From a virus, in the IMG/VR virus record IMGVR_UViG_3300021090_000010, positions 57,043 through 121,042 of that record: a DNA stretch of 64,000 nt; one strand, 5' to 3'. Below the pieces are notes generated by a model. It worked only from the letters and a program-made list of their open reading frames with translations, was not told the origin of the DNA and ran no database searches. Positions 34,681 to 43,862 of the stretch are shown here, piece by piece. Each line of letters starts with the position of its first letter. Position 1 is the first letter of the stretch. Made by a program: the position numbers and the translations under genes.

Positions 34681-35465
34681 CAGACATTCATCTTGATTGT
34701 TTAGGCCAGTCTCAAATCATTGAATGGTGTCAAAAAGTCAAGCAAAACAATATTGATTGCGAAGGTGTCCTTATAACGGGTGACATTGCGTTAGCACCGA
34801 TCCTTTTTGCAAGTTTACGAACTCTTCGAGAACATCTTGAAATGCCATTGTGGTTCGTTTGTGGAAACCACGATTTTTGGGATGGTTCTATTGTAGAAAT
34901 TCGTAAAGAAATTTTGAAAGGCGATCTTGCAAAGGATGGGATCGTTTGGTTGGGCGGAGTGGAGTACGTCCCATTCGGAGAGAGCATTGCGTTGGTCGGC
35001 CATGACGGATGGTACGACGCGCTGAACGGAGATCCTAAGAAGTCTCGGTTCGTAATGAATGATTGGTTTAGAACCGAAGAGTTCAGTGGCAATCTTCACA
35101 ATGTCGTGTCGACCGCGCGAAAGCTCGCAGCAGGCGCTGTGACCCACATCGAAAATGCATGCAACAAAGCGATCGATGATGGACGAACTAAAATCATCAT
35201 GCTCACCCATTTTCCTCCCTTCGCAGAATCTTGCTTCTACAGGGGACAACGCACACATGAGCACGCGTTGCCGTGGTACTCATCAAGGATGATGGGAGAA
35301 GCTTTGTCTCTTCTTTCAGAAAAACATCCCGCAATCAATTTCACGGTTCTGTGTGGCCACACACATTCCTTTTCAGACATAGCGATTCGCCCTAACCTGA
35401 GAGTTGTCGTCGGAAATTCTGACTACGGTTCTCCAGACAGCAATATGATCGGAGTCACAGAGTGA
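34659..35465 (+). CDS. Calcineurin-like metallophosphoesterase
   Basis: 268 residues from the ATG coding MAKFVWMTDIHLD. Metal motifs are DIHLD, LITGDIA, FVCGNHDFWD, MLTHFPP and LCGHTHSF, in the standard order. Substrate unknown; family members hydrolyse phosphodiesters, nucleotides or protein phosphates. The first 200 bases are AT-rich (22/60 GC at 34681-34740 against 35/60 at 35101-35160), continuing the composition of the upstream homing nuclease. Confidence 0.88.
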   Translation: MAKFVWMTDIHLDCLGQSQIIEWCQKVKQNNIDCEGVLITGDIALAPILFASLRTLREHLEMPLWFVCGNHDFWDGSIVEIRKEILKGDLAKDGIVWLGGVEYVPFGESIALVGHDGWYDALNGDPKKSRFVMNDWFRTEEFSGNLHNVVSTARKLAAGAVTHIENACNKAIDDGRTKIIMLTHFPPFAESCFYRGQRTHEHALPWYSSRMMGEALSLLSEKHPAINFTVLCGHTHSFSDIAIRPNLRVVVGNSDYGSPDSNMIGVTE

Positions 35466-36406
35466 GCGATTACGAATTTCTTCCCGATGAAACAGTTCTA
35501 TTGTCCATGCTTGATACTTTTTCGAGGCATGAGACTACTGCCAACATGATCCGCCTCGCTATTTCTTTGGGAGCTGTCATCGCTGGTGGCGCAGCCATTT
35601 CTCTACTCGAAGCTAGGACCACAGGAAAAAATCGAAATTCGATTCGCTACGGATTGTGGAAGGACGTCGATCTGTGGTTCCCGAATCAAGAATCTCTCGA
35701 CGTCTACCTGTCAACTGCCGCCGTGGATCGGAACATTTCTTTCCGGCCCTCCTTCGGAAGGAATGCGATCGATCTCGATATCACCGACGGTGGCCCGCAG
35801 TTGCAGGTCATCATGTTCCGAACGGGAACTCCCGTCGAGATCATTTCGAAGTTCGATTTCACGAATTGCGCCGTAGCTTTCGACGGAAAGGGCTTTTGGT
35901 ATCACAAGGCTGTACCAGCCCTTTGCGAACAAAAGAAATTGAGCCTTCTTAACGGAGATAGTCCGTTTTTCATGTCTCGGGTGTCCAAATACCTCAAAAA
36001 GGGCTACTACACCATCGACGTCGCCATCCGCGAGCGACTTTATTCGGACCTAAACACTGTCGCAGACAAGGGGATCGAGCACGGGAAGTCTCTGGTGCTC
36101 CAGACGAAGAGCACCCTACAAGAGTTCGACAAGGAATACAACCCTTCATTCAGGGCTGTCTGTAGGGCCGAGACATACTTGTCGCGTTTTATCCATGTGG
36201 GGCCCCCTCGAGGTGGTGTGATAGCATGCGAGGTGTTCACCAGCGAGCAATTGGGCTGCCTCCAAAAGAAAGAGACAGAACTCTCAGAAATGAGAGTGTC
36301 GTACAGCACCACCAGGGCGAAGGAATACGATTTACCCTACGGTTACACGGAATCGTCTGCGAAGTCTTCTGATCCTTACATCGATACGCTACTCGGTCTC
36401 ATTTGA
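35462..36406 (+). CDS. Nucleotidyltransferase-fold protein
   Basis: 314 residues from a GTG overlapping the previous stop. AVIAGGAAISLLEA followed by LWKDVDLWFPN and then NAIDLDITDG gives the GG...DxD...D pattern of the Pol-beta/poly(A)-polymerase-like fold. About 40-residue spacing between GG and DxD fits viral and phage members. Substrate unknown: tRNA, RNA end or nucleotide transfer are all possible. The C-terminal 150 residues have no recognised domain. Confidence 0.65.
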   Translation: MSDYEFLPDETVLLSMLDTFSRHETTANMIRLAISLGAVIAGGAAISLLEARTTGKNRNSIRYGLWKDVDLWFPNQESLDVYLSTAAVDRNISFRPSFGRNAIDLDITDGGPQLQVIMFRTGTPVEIISKFDFTNCAVAFDGKGFWYHKAVPALCEQKKLSLLNGDSPFFMSRVSKYLKKGYYTIDVAIRERLYSDLNTVADKGIEHGKSLVLQTKSTLQEFDKEYNPSFRAVCRAETYLSRFIHVGPPRGGVIACEVFTSEQLGCLQKKETELSEMRVSYSTTRAKEYDLPYGYTESSAKSSDPYIDTLLGLI

Positions 36407-36420
36407 TCCATACTTAGATT

Positions 36421-36621
36421 GTGGGCACCCGTCAAAACTTCCGTTCCTTGTTTAGAGAGCTCCTGGATGAAACCAAGAAGAGATCCGAACGAGAAAAGGA
36501 TGACCGTTGGATGCAGGGAACGGATGATTCTCTGATGCTGGATGAGCCAGGAACGATGGTTTCTGACGATGCTCGTTCGAAAATCTCCCACTTTTTGAAG
36601 ACCATGGGGTTGATGAAGTGA
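36421..36621 (+). CDS. Unknown small charged protein
   Basis: 66 residues from a GTG preceded by CCATACTTAGATT. Basic N-terminal helix (FRELLDETKKRSEREKDDRW), no Cys. The stop overlaps the next GTG start. Confidence 0.6.
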   Translation: MGTRQNFRSLFRELLDETKKRSEREKDDRWMQGTDDSLMLDEPGTMVSDDARSKISHFLKTMGLMK

Positions 36622-37007
36622 TCAGAGACCTGATCAAAGAGTATGTCCAGGCTCTTTTAGAACTGGGTCCGATCGCTACGGACGATGGTGAGGGCATGGT
36701 CAATTTCACCCGTCCATCGACAGATCCCGACGACATTGAGGCCGAATTCGACAGTGATCAGTTCACAAACATGACCCGCCGAGCCTACAAGGATGCTAGG
36801 TCCAGAGAAGAACATCCGGATATTCGTAGGCTGACCGCAGACATCTCAAATCGTCAACGAAAGTTGACGGGAATCGAAATCGACCAAGAAGACCTAGAAT
36901 CTGAACTTGGTCATGCCGAGAAGGAACAGGACGAGTTCGGCGAAGCCGATCCGGAAACGAAAGCGCAATATTATGCCGACCCGAAATGGTACACGAAATA
37001 CTTCTAA
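36618..37007 (+). CDS. Unknown acidic coiled-coil protein
   Basis: 129 residues from a GTG overlapping the previous stop. The C-terminal half is a long charged helix (ISNRQRKLTGIEIDQEDLES then ELGHAEKEQDEFGE). It overlaps the start of the Dps-like gene by about 35 bases. No family recognised. Confidence 0.65.
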   Translation: MIRDLIKEYVQALLELGPIATDDGEGMVNFTRPSTDPDDIEAEFDSDQFTNMTRRAYKDARSREEHPDIRRLTADISNRQRKLTGIEIDQEDLESELGHAEKEQDEFGEADPETKAQYYADPKWYTKYF

Positions 37008-37554
37008 GAAGATCGTTGAGACACTCAGTTTCAAGATTGTCACAGAGTCCGTAAATCACGAAGCTCTTCTTGAGCAGATGATCGTCGATTACGATGGTAC
37101 GGAGGCTTGCGAGCTTCCCATCCTTCTGTCATGCGTGAGAGCCCTGGCTTTCGTTCACCAGGTTGGCCATTGGACCGCGACGGCAGATACATTCTACGGT
37201 GACCATCTTTTGTTCGAACGTCTGTACAATAGTACGAATGAAGAAGTCGATAAGGTTGCAGAGAAAGCTATCGGCACGTCGAGTATGATGATGATCCATC
37301 CCGTGCAACAGGTGACGCATGAAGCACTCGTTGTAGAAGCCATGTGTTCCAACCTCTCCGAAATGCCGACCTCCAACGACCTAACTCAGAGGTCCTACGA
37401 GGCAGAAATGCACTTCCTCGGAATACTCGAACTTCTGTACAAGCGCATGGAAACGAACGGCACCCTTTCTTTGGGGGTGGACAATTTCCTCCAGGGTCTG
37501 GCTGACAACCACGAAGCTTCAATCTACCTGTTGAAACAACGTATGGGCGGATAA
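36973..37554 (+). CDS. Dps/ferritin-like protein
   Basis: 193 residues if started at ATG 36973; the true start is uncertain because the overlap with the previous gene is long. The Dps signature is VGHWTATADTFYGDHLLFER then LYNSTNEEVDKVAEKAIG, giving ferroxidase-type His, Asp and Glu. The C-terminal helix DNFLQGLADNHEASIYLLKQ also fits. Dps proteins store iron and protect DNA from oxidative damage. A superoxide dismutase is coded at 62.9 kb. Confidence 0.75.
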   Translation: MPTRNGTRNTSKKIVETLSFKIVTESVNHEALLEQMIVDYDGTEACELPILLSCVRALAFVHQVGHWTATADTFYGDHLLFERLYNSTNEEVDKVAEKAIGTSSMMMIHPVQQVTHEALVVEAMCSNLSEMPTSNDLTQRSYEAEMHFLGILELLYKRMETNGTLSLGVDNFLQGLADNHEASIYLLKQRMGG

Positions 37555-37583
37555 TTCCGCTCGAACCATAGTACATTCTGTCT

Positions 37584-38081
37584 GTGACACCTGATAAGAT
37601 TGAACGAGCGATCGCGTTGGTCGACCCCATGGGTTTGATCCACATGGGAGCTCCCTTCGACGAGTACTGTTCCGAAGCCAGGGAAATAGCGACGATCCTG
37701 AAGGGCAACTTCACAGACGAGGATTTCCTGGAAGCTTACCTCAACATCATGAACGGGAGCTTCGGCAACTCCATGGTCAGGCTCAAGAATGGTGAGAGAG
37801 ACAATCTTATTCATTTTCTTCGAGAGGATGTAGATGTGAAGCAAAAGTTTCGTTTGGGTAACTCCTACAAGGTCAAAGATTGCCCTCCATTTGCTGGAGC
37901 GATAGAAATTCAACGGCAGACGCTGGTCGCGGGCGAAATTGTCACTTGCGTTGGTCGCAAATCGGTTCCGAGTACGTCTGATTCGCACGTGTTCCTCATG
38001 ATTCGAGGACAGATCTTTCGAGAACAGATGAAATCCATCGGCGAATCGAGATCTAGATGGTTTCTCGAAGAGGTATCTTGA
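37584..38081 (+). CDS. Unknown 165-residue protein
   Basis: GTG start preceded by CCATAGTACATTCTGTCT. The N-terminal half (FDEYCSEAREIATILKGNFT then FLEAYLNIMNGSFGN) is helical. The C-terminal half is beta-rich (TLVAGEIVTCVGRKSV). The N-part resembles small immunity-type helical proteins only loosely, and I do not assign a function. Confidence 0.65.
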   Translation: MTPDKIERAIALVDPMGLIHMGAPFDEYCSEAREIATILKGNFTDEDFLEAYLNIMNGSFGNSMVRLKNGERDNLIHFLREDVDVKQKFRLGNSYKVKDCPPFAGAIEIQRQTLVAGEIVTCVGRKSVPSTSDSHVFLMIRGQIFREQMKSIGESRSRWFLEEVS

Positions 38082-39070
38082 GTTCTAGAAAAATCGCGGT
38101 CATCGCCGGCGCAGCCGGATTCATCGGCAGTCACTTGACTCTTTCTCTCATAGAACAAGGTTTCGATGTCGTCTGCGTGGATAATCTCTGCACAGGTCGA
38201 TGGAAGAATCTTGACGAAGCATCTATTCTCGCATCTGCGAAGGGACAAATTCTGTGGACGATCCAAGAGAATGTGTGTTCACCCACTCTGGTTGAAAAGG
38301 TTCTAGCTTTCACTCGAGGTGAAGCACCCTTCGCATATTTCAATCTCGCCTGTCCCGCTTCACCAGTCGCCTACCAAAAAGACCCGATGGGAACTCTGGA
38401 TACATGCTACGTGGGCACGAAAACTGCGATGAAGTTCGCAGCCCTGGGTTCCAGAGTTCTTCACGCTTCTACGAGCGAAATCTACGGAGATCCTGAGGTT
38501 CATCCGCAGGAGGAATCGTACAAGGGTCACGTCAATACGTGGGGTCCGCGAGCGAATTACGACGAAGGGAAGCGCGTCGCAGAAACTATCTGCTACGAAC
38601 ATCTTCAAAGGGGGCACGATGTACGAGTCGTTCGGATATTCAATACTTTCGGACCGCGAATGCAGGTCGACGATGGTCGAGTAGTTTCTAATTTCGTGGT
38701 CCAAGCTCTCTGTGGACAAGATATCACGATCTACGGAGACGGAACCCAAACTAGGAGTTTTTGCTACGTGGACGACCTCGTTCGAGGAATCATCTCTTAC
38801 CTCCACAAGGACGAACCGCATTCTTTTCCGATCAACCTTGGAAACCCGCAAGAAAGAACAATTGGAGAAGCTGCCGAGTTCATCGTTCGAACGATGTGTT
38901 CCACTTCGAAGGTGACCTATCTCCCGCTTCCACAGGACGATCCTAAGCGTAGGAATCCTACGATCAAAGTTGCTCAAGAAGTTCTAGGCTGGAATCCGGA
39001 GATTTCCTTCGAAGAAGGAATCAGGCGTACGATCGACTATTTTTCGATCGAGCTCGATCAGAATTTCTGA
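38078..39070 (+). CDS. UDP-glucuronate decarboxylase (UDP-xylose synthase)-like SDR
   Basis: 330 residues from a TTG overlapping the previous stop; an in-frame ATG at 38057 is an alternative. NAD-binding AGAAGFIGSHLTLSLIEQG, then NLACPASPVAYQ, STSEIYGDPEVHPQ with NTWGPRANYDEGKRVAE (the YxxxK site), and RIFNTFGPRMQ. These stretches are characteristic of UXS-type extended SDRs, which make UDP-xylose from UDP-glucuronate. The product could feed the glycosyltransferase at 43.9 kb. Confidence 0.85.
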   Translation: MSSRKIAVIAGAAGFIGSHLTLSLIEQGFDVVCVDNLCTGRWKNLDEASILASAKGQILWTIQENVCSPTLVEKVLAFTRGEAPFAYFNLACPASPVAYQKDPMGTLDTCYVGTKTAMKFAALGSRVLHASTSEIYGDPEVHPQEESYKGHVNTWGPRANYDEGKRVAETICYEHLQRGHDVRVVRIFNTFGPRMQVDDGRVVSNFVVQALCGQDITIYGDGTQTRSFCYVDDLVRGIISYLHKDEPHSFPINLGNPQERTIGEAAEFIVRTMCSTSKVTYLPLPQDDPKRRNPTIKVAQEVLGWNPEISFEEGIRRTIDYFSIELDQNF

Positions 39071-39115
39071 TTCTTTAAGACGGTTGTTTTGACGTTTTTA
39101 GCATACCTTTAGAGT

Positions 39116-39370
39116 GTGGCGGCGAAAAAAGTCTACTACTTGGATGAGCTAGGTACTGGAGACCTAGTACGCTGTAGGATAGGTCATATGTGGGTTGCTC
39201 GTCAAGAGACATTCGGGTCAACTGATCTGATCCATGCAGGCGGGCTCGAGGCACTGTACCTTGGGGGCGATGGTGAAGATCACTTCATGTTCATGTCGGG
39301 CAGGGTGTACCATGTTCACGACAGCCACAGTGAATCTACACGATGGGAAATTTTGGGAGAGAATAATTGA
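39116..39370 (+). CDS. Unknown small protein before dnaE
   Basis: 84 residues from a GTG preceded by GCATACCTTTAGAGT. Beta-rich with LGTGDLVRCRIGHMWVARQ and several His. The upstream 45-base gap has a TTGACGTTTTTAG stretch that may be part of a promoter. The stop overlaps the dnaE TTG start. Confidence 0.6.
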   Translation: MAAKKVYYLDELGTGDLVRCRIGHMWVARQETFGSTDLIHAGGLEALYLGGDGEDHFMFMSGRVYHVHDSHSESTRWEILGENN

Positions 39371-42300
39371 GCGATAGTCCGAAGAGGTTCGTTAATCTCC
39401 ACAGCCACACACATGCCTCGATCAGCGATGGGCTCGGGCCCGTTGAGGAGCACATCGACTTCTGTCTTGAAAACGGGATGGATGCGATGGCTTTCACAGA
39501 ACATGGGAATTGTAACTCCTTTGCGCAGGCTTATCTCAAGTCTGAAGATCTGAAAAAGAAGGGAAGGGAGTTCAAACAAATCGCAGGATGCGAGGCGTAC
39601 TACCATCCGAGTCTCGAAGACTGGCGCAAGCAGAAGTTCGAGAAGGAAGAAGCTAAGAAGGACGCGAAGAAAGAGTCGAAGAAACTTGCTAAAGAATCCG
39701 ATGAGAGCGACGCCTCTACGACAGAGAACGAAGACGAAACGAAGAACGTTTCCAAGTGGAGAGATCCTGTCAATAGACGCCACCACATGGTGCTCCTCGC
39801 TAAGAGTGACAAGGGTCGCCAAAATCTCTTCAAGCTAGTTTCAAGAGCTAACATCGAGGGCATGTACAGGTTTCCTCGAATCGATGCTAAGATGTTGAAA
39901 GAGCACGGCGAAGATATCATCGTGACCTCGGCGTGCATCGGTGGTTTCGGAGCGTACGCTACCTTAGATAAGTTCCAGGGTGTTCCTTTCGACGAGCTCA
40001 AACATGAGCTGTTGGACGATCCGTCCAAGATGAGAGAGGTTCAGGAAGAACTCGCAAGAGCATTCGATCCCATCGTTGACGCTGTCGGTGAAGAAAACGT
40101 ATTCGCCGAGCTGCAGTTCAATAAACTCGCTCCGCAACATCTTGTCAATCGGGCTCTCATTGAGATGTCTAACAAGACGGGAATCAAACTCACTGCCGCA
40201 GCTGATTCTCACTACTGCCGACCTGAACTGTGGCTCGAAAGAGAGATCTACAAGAAGTTGGGTCGCCTTCGATACGAAGAGATCAATCCTGATATGCTTC
40301 CCAAGTCCAAGGAAGCGTTGAAGTGCGAGCTGTACCCGAAGAATGCTGGGCAGATGTGGGATTCGTACAACGAGTACTGTAATGGTATGCCGTTCTACGA
40401 TGATGAAACTGTCCGCGCTGCGATCGAACGTACGCACGACATCGCCCATGATATGATCAATCCGATCAAGATGGACACGGGAATTAAACTTCCATCGTTC
40501 GTCGTCCCACCTGGGCAAATGCCATTCGAAGCGTTGTACGAGAACTGCAAGACCGGAATGCAACAGAAAAATCTCTGGGGCAAAAAGGAGTACATGCAGC
40601 GGCTCAAGTACGAGCTGACGATCATCAAGGACAAGAATTTCTCGCAGTACTTTCTCCTCACCAAGATCATCATGGATATCGCCTACGATAACATGCTCGT
40701 CGGTGCAGGCCGAGGTTCTGGAGCCGGTTCGTTGGTCAATTACGTTTTGGGAATCACGCAGATCGATCCCCTGAAGTACGGATTGATGTTCGAACGATTC
40801 ATCAGTCCCGCTCGTAACGACACGCCCGATATCGATAACGACGTTTCTGATAGAAACAAGCTTCTCGATCTCCTGAGAGACAAAGCAGGAACCAGAAACG
40901 TCGTTCCGATTTCTAACTTCCTCACGCTTCAGTTGAAGTCTCTGGTGAAGGATCTTTCAAAACTTCATGGAATTGACTTTGAAGAGGTCAACGATGTCAC
41001 AAAAGATCTTCTCGAAGAGGTGATGCCAAAAGCGAACGACGGAGAAAACAAGAGCTTGTTTTCCTTGAAGTTCGACGATTGCATGGAGTTCTCCGAGAAA
41101 TTCAGGGACTTCATGGGCAAGTATCCGCAAGTAGCTGCACCAATCAAGATTTTGTACAAGCAGAATCGAGCGATCGGAAAGCACGCCTCGGGCGTCGTCA
41201 TTTGCGAGGACCTCGATGAAAAGATGCCCCTGATCTTCATCAAGGGAGAGGTGAGATCTCCTTGGCCCGAGGGCATGAACATGCACTGCCTCGAACCGCT
41301 TGGATTCGTGAAGAGCGACATTCTCGGTATTGAGACTTTGCGGATGCTTGAAGATACTATCAGGATGATCCTGCGGAGGCATCATAACAATCCGAATCCC
41401 ACATGGGAAGATATCAAGTCATGGTACGAGAAGAACTTGCACCCTGCGGCTCTCGGAGAGATGTCCGACCCGAAGGTCTACGACCACGTGTTCGAAACTA
41501 GAAGATTCGCCGGCATCTTTCAGTACACAAATCCTCAGACCCAGAAGTACATCCACGATTTCGCTCCTCGAAACGTGCAGGATCTTTCGATGGCCACTGC
41601 GATCTACCGTCCCGGACCGCTCGCAGCGAAAGTCGACAAGCTCATCATCAAGGCTCGTCGAGAGAAAGAAATCAAGAAGTACGACCACCCTGTCATCGAC
41701 AGTTTGTTGGAGACCACGTTCGGATTTATCGTCTATCAGGAGCAGATCATCCAGCTTGCGAACCAACTCGCAGGAATGTCACATGGAGATTGCGACAAAC
41801 TTCGCAAGGCTCTTCTGAAGAGGTCTGTCGACAAGATCGACTCGAAGGCCCTAGAAGCTATCGAACTTGGAAAACAGTTCGTCACAGGAGCGATTGCGAA
41901 CGGTCTCGAAGAGAAAATCGCACAGAAGTTGTTCGACGATATCGCAGCGTTCGCAAAGTACGCATTCAACTATTCCCACAGCTTGACGTACTCTGTGCTT
42001 TCCTACCAGTGCGCGTGGCTCATGACGTACTACGAACCTGAATGGCTCTGCACATACCTGCAATCGATGTCCAACGATGACGAATCGAAGGCGAGAGCTT
42101 CTACAGACGTTCGTAAGCTCAGTTACAAGATCGGCAAGGTTGATATCAACGAATCGGGAAACGATTGGACTCTCTCTAAGAGCGGAGACACTTTCTATCC
42201 GTCGTTCACATCCTTGAAAGGCGTCGGTGAAGCCGCTGTCGAAGAGATTGAAAGGTTGCGTCCCTACAAGGATGTGAACGATCTCCTGTGGACAGAGACC

Positions 42301-42984
42301 GGTGAGTGGAAGCATTCGAAGTTCAACAAGAGAGTTCTTGACGGACTCATCAAGGTTGAGGCGTTCGATTCGATAGATCTCGTCGGAAAGGGTAAACCAT
42401 TTGTCCACTACCGTCACATGCACCATGTTCTCGTGGAGAACATGGAAGGGTTGAAGGCTAAGAAGCTGAAAAAACCGAAGATATACGCCCCCGGGACGGG
42501 ACCCGACTTGTCTGCCCCTGATCGTTCTCTCGAACCGAAGGATCGTCTTGAGAAGTTCATCATGCAGACAAGAGAAATTCCGGATTGGGCTCCGCAGGAA
42601 AAAGCCGAGTTCCATCGAGAACTCAGCGGAAGTGTGTCTCCTCTTTCTCTGGTATCTCCTGACATGCGGAGCTTACTCCTCGATAAAGGCATTCACTCTA
42701 TCGATGATGTTCCCACGGATGGCAAGCGCAAAGCGGCTTGGTTCATCGTCATGAAGGGGTCGATGTGCTACACCAAGGCAACTTCGAAACCCTACGTTCG
42801 ACTTGACATCGTGGGAGAGAACGGGATGATCAATAGGATGTTCTGTTGGAACCTCACCAACGAGAATGACATCCCTAAGAACAACACTGCGTACATCGCG
42901 GTCGTCGAGAAGACGGACTTCGGTTTCACGCTCAAGAAGGATCTGATGGAACTTACGACCCTAACAAGAAGCGAAGTAGCATGA
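39367..42984 (+). CDS. dnaE: DNA polymerase III alpha subunit (DnaE family)
   Basis: 1205 residues from a TTG overlapping the previous stop; near E. coli DnaE in size (1160). The PHP domain begins NLHSHTHASISDG and continues with FTEHGNCNSF. A Lys/Glu-rich insertion sits near residues 90-125. The palm has GAGRGSGAGSLVNYVLGITQ, catalytic DTPDIDNDVSD (about 485-495) and the third Asp in GFVKSDILGIETLRM (about 653). FNYSHSLTYSVLSYQCAWLM is the fingers/thumb-type stretch. It is probably the main replicase. The phage also codes a PolA core at 12.8 kb. No clamp or clamp loader is in the window. Confidence 0.96.
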   Translation: MSDSPKRFVNLHSHTHASISDGLGPVEEHIDFCLENGMDAMAFTEHGNCNSFAQAYLKSEDLKKKGREFKQIAGCEAYYHPSLEDWRKQKFEKEEAKKDAKKESKKLAKESDESDASTTENEDETKNVSKWRDPVNRRHHMVLLAKSDKGRQNLFKLVSRANIEGMYRFPRIDAKMLKEHGEDIIVTSACIGGFGAYATLDKFQGVPFDELKHELLDDPSKMREVQEELARAFDPIVDAVGEENVFAELQFNKLAPQHLVNRALIEMSNKTGIKLTAAADSHYCRPELWLEREIYKKLGRLRYEEINPDMLPKSKEALKCELYPKNAGQMWDSYNEYCNGMPFYDDETVRAAIERTHDIAHDMINPIKMDTGIKLPSFVVPPGQMPFEALYENCKTGMQQKNLWGKKEYMQRLKYELTIIKDKNFSQYFLLTKIIMDIAYDNMLVGAGRGSGAGSLVNYVLGITQIDPLKYGLMFERFISPARNDTPDIDNDVSDRNKLLDLLRDKAGTRNVVPISNFLTLQLKSLVKDLSKLHGIDFEEVNDVTKDLLEEVMPKANDGENKSLFSLKFDDCMEFSEKFRDFMGKYPQVAAPIKILYKQNRAIGKHASGVVICEDLDEKMPLIFIKGEVRSPWPEGMNMHCLEPLGFVKSDILGIETLRMLEDTIRMILRRHHNNPNPTWEDIKSWYEKNLHPAALGEMSDPKVYDHVFETRRFAGIFQYTNPQTQKYIHDFAPRNVQDLSMATAIYRPGPLAAKVDKLIIKARREKEIKKYDHPVIDSLLETTFGFIVYQEQIIQLANQLAGMSHGDCDKLRKALLKRSVDKIDSKALEAIELGKQFVTGAIANGLEEKIAQKLFDDIAAFAKYAFNYSHSLTYSVLSYQCAWLMTYYEPEWLCTYLQSMSNDDESKARASTDVRKLSYKIGKVDINESGNDWTLSKSGDTFYPSFTSLKGVGEAAVEEIERLRPYKDVNDLLWTETGEWKHSKFNKRVLDGLIKVEAFDSIDLVGKGKPFVHYRHMHHVLVENMEGLKAKKLKKPKIYAPGTGPDLSAPDRSLEPKDRLEKFIMQTREIPDWAPQEKAEFHRELSGSVSPLSLVSPDMRSLLLDKGIHSIDDVPTDGKRKAAWFIVMKGSMCYTKATSKPYVRLDIVGENGMINRMFCWNLTNENDIPKNNTAYIAVVEKTDFGFTLKKDLMELTTLTRSEVA

Positions 42985-43172
42985 TCATTCCCATGAAAGG
43001 ACATGCCGTCCGATCTGTGAAACATTCGAACTGGTACGAAGTGACCGTACACATAGCTGTCTACGATGGCATCGAAATGCAATTTCAGGACACGATCGAA
43101 TTCGACACGAAGTTCGACGACTCTATTGCGACAGAAGCCCTCAGGCTCATTGGAAAAGGTTCTAAGAAATGA
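42981..43172 (+). CDS. Unknown small protein
   Basis: 63 residues, ATG overlapping the dnaE stop. Beta-rich centre (WYEVTVHIAVYDGIEMQFQD). Function unknown; coupled to dnaE. Confidence 0.65.
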   Translation: MIIPMKGHAVRSVKHSNWYEVTVHIAVYDGIEMQFQDTIEFDTKFDDSIATEALRLIGKGSKK

Positions 43173-43306
43173 TCGAATTGTTGAAACCCTACTTCGGTGG
43201 GTTGGTGTGGTTAGCAATCATTGGTGCGTATTTCTACGCTACAAGAACTAAGGCAATGTACGAATGCCACAAGAAGACTTGCAAAATGTGCGGGAGATCG
43301 AAATGA
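43169..43306 (+). CDS. Small single-pass membrane protein
   Basis: 45 residues from ATG to TGA, both in overlaps. A hydrophobic helix GGLVWLAIIGAYFYA spans about residues 10-24. A short basic tail with three Cys follows (YECHKKTCKMCGR), probably on the cytoplasmic side. Function unknown. Confidence 0.55.
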   Translation: MIELLKPYFGGLVWLAIIGAYFYATRTKAMYECHKKTCKMCGRSK

Positions 43307-43644
43307 ACAAAGCCATCTTCACCGGAATCATCAGGAAAACTCCCAAAGCTGACGGAAGGGTCTTTCTCGTGTCTCCTCCTTTGGATGGTCACGAATTTGT
43401 CTGCGTTTCAGCTGCCAATATGGAAGAGATAAACGCCCTCTCGAATTCTCTCACGGCCGCTCTCAAAGTTCCGAAATCGTATTCTGGCATGCGATTAGAT
43501 ATCGAACCCGAAACTCTCATTTTTCCTTGCGACCCATCGGGAGAGATTGCTGAATTTCAAGAACTCGGGGGTTACAGGGGTGGACTGAGCCACGCTGAGG
43601 CTCTCAAAAGCGTCGGATACGAGATCGCAGAAGAATCAAAATGA
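43303..43644 (+). CDS. Unknown 113-residue protein
   Basis: Started at ATG 43303, which overlaps the previous stop. AIFTGIIRKTPKADGRVFLV and GHEFVCVSAANMEEINALS suggest an alpha/beta domain. No family recognised. Confidence 0.65.
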   Translation: MNKAIFTGIIRKTPKADGRVFLVSPPLDGHEFVCVSAANMEEINALSNSLTAALKVPKSYSGMRLDIEPETLIFPCDPSGEIAEFQELGGYRGGLSHAEALKSVGYEIAEESK

Positions 43645-43862
43645 AGAAAAACATCTGGACGTGTAAGATTGGAGAAGTGGATAGTTCTAAGCTCCCACCT
43701 GGTTCTGATCAACCGATGCGTCAAGCAATCAAACGAGCCTACTTCGAACTAACGGGTGAACACCCAGAATTTCTCTTCTCAGGTTGGGGAGGAGAGCTGG
43801 ACGACATCGAAAGATGCGTTGTAACGACCGATATGGAAATTGTGTACGAGGAAAAGAAATGA
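43641..43862 (+). CDS. Unknown small protein
   Basis: 73 residues, ATG and stop both in short overlaps. Sequence includes MRQAIKRAYFELTGEHPEFL then FSGWGGELDDIERCVV. No domain recognised. It is translated just ahead of the glycosyltransferase. Confidence 0.65.
   Translation: MKKNIWTCKIGEVDSSKLPPGSDQPMRQAIKRAYFELTGEHPEFLFSGWGGELDDIERCVVTTDMEIVYEEKK

Noticed and set aside
38360-38977. 205-codon minus-strand frame opposite the UXS-like gene
   Set aside because: Basic low-information sequence antisense to a clear enzyme; no supporting feature.
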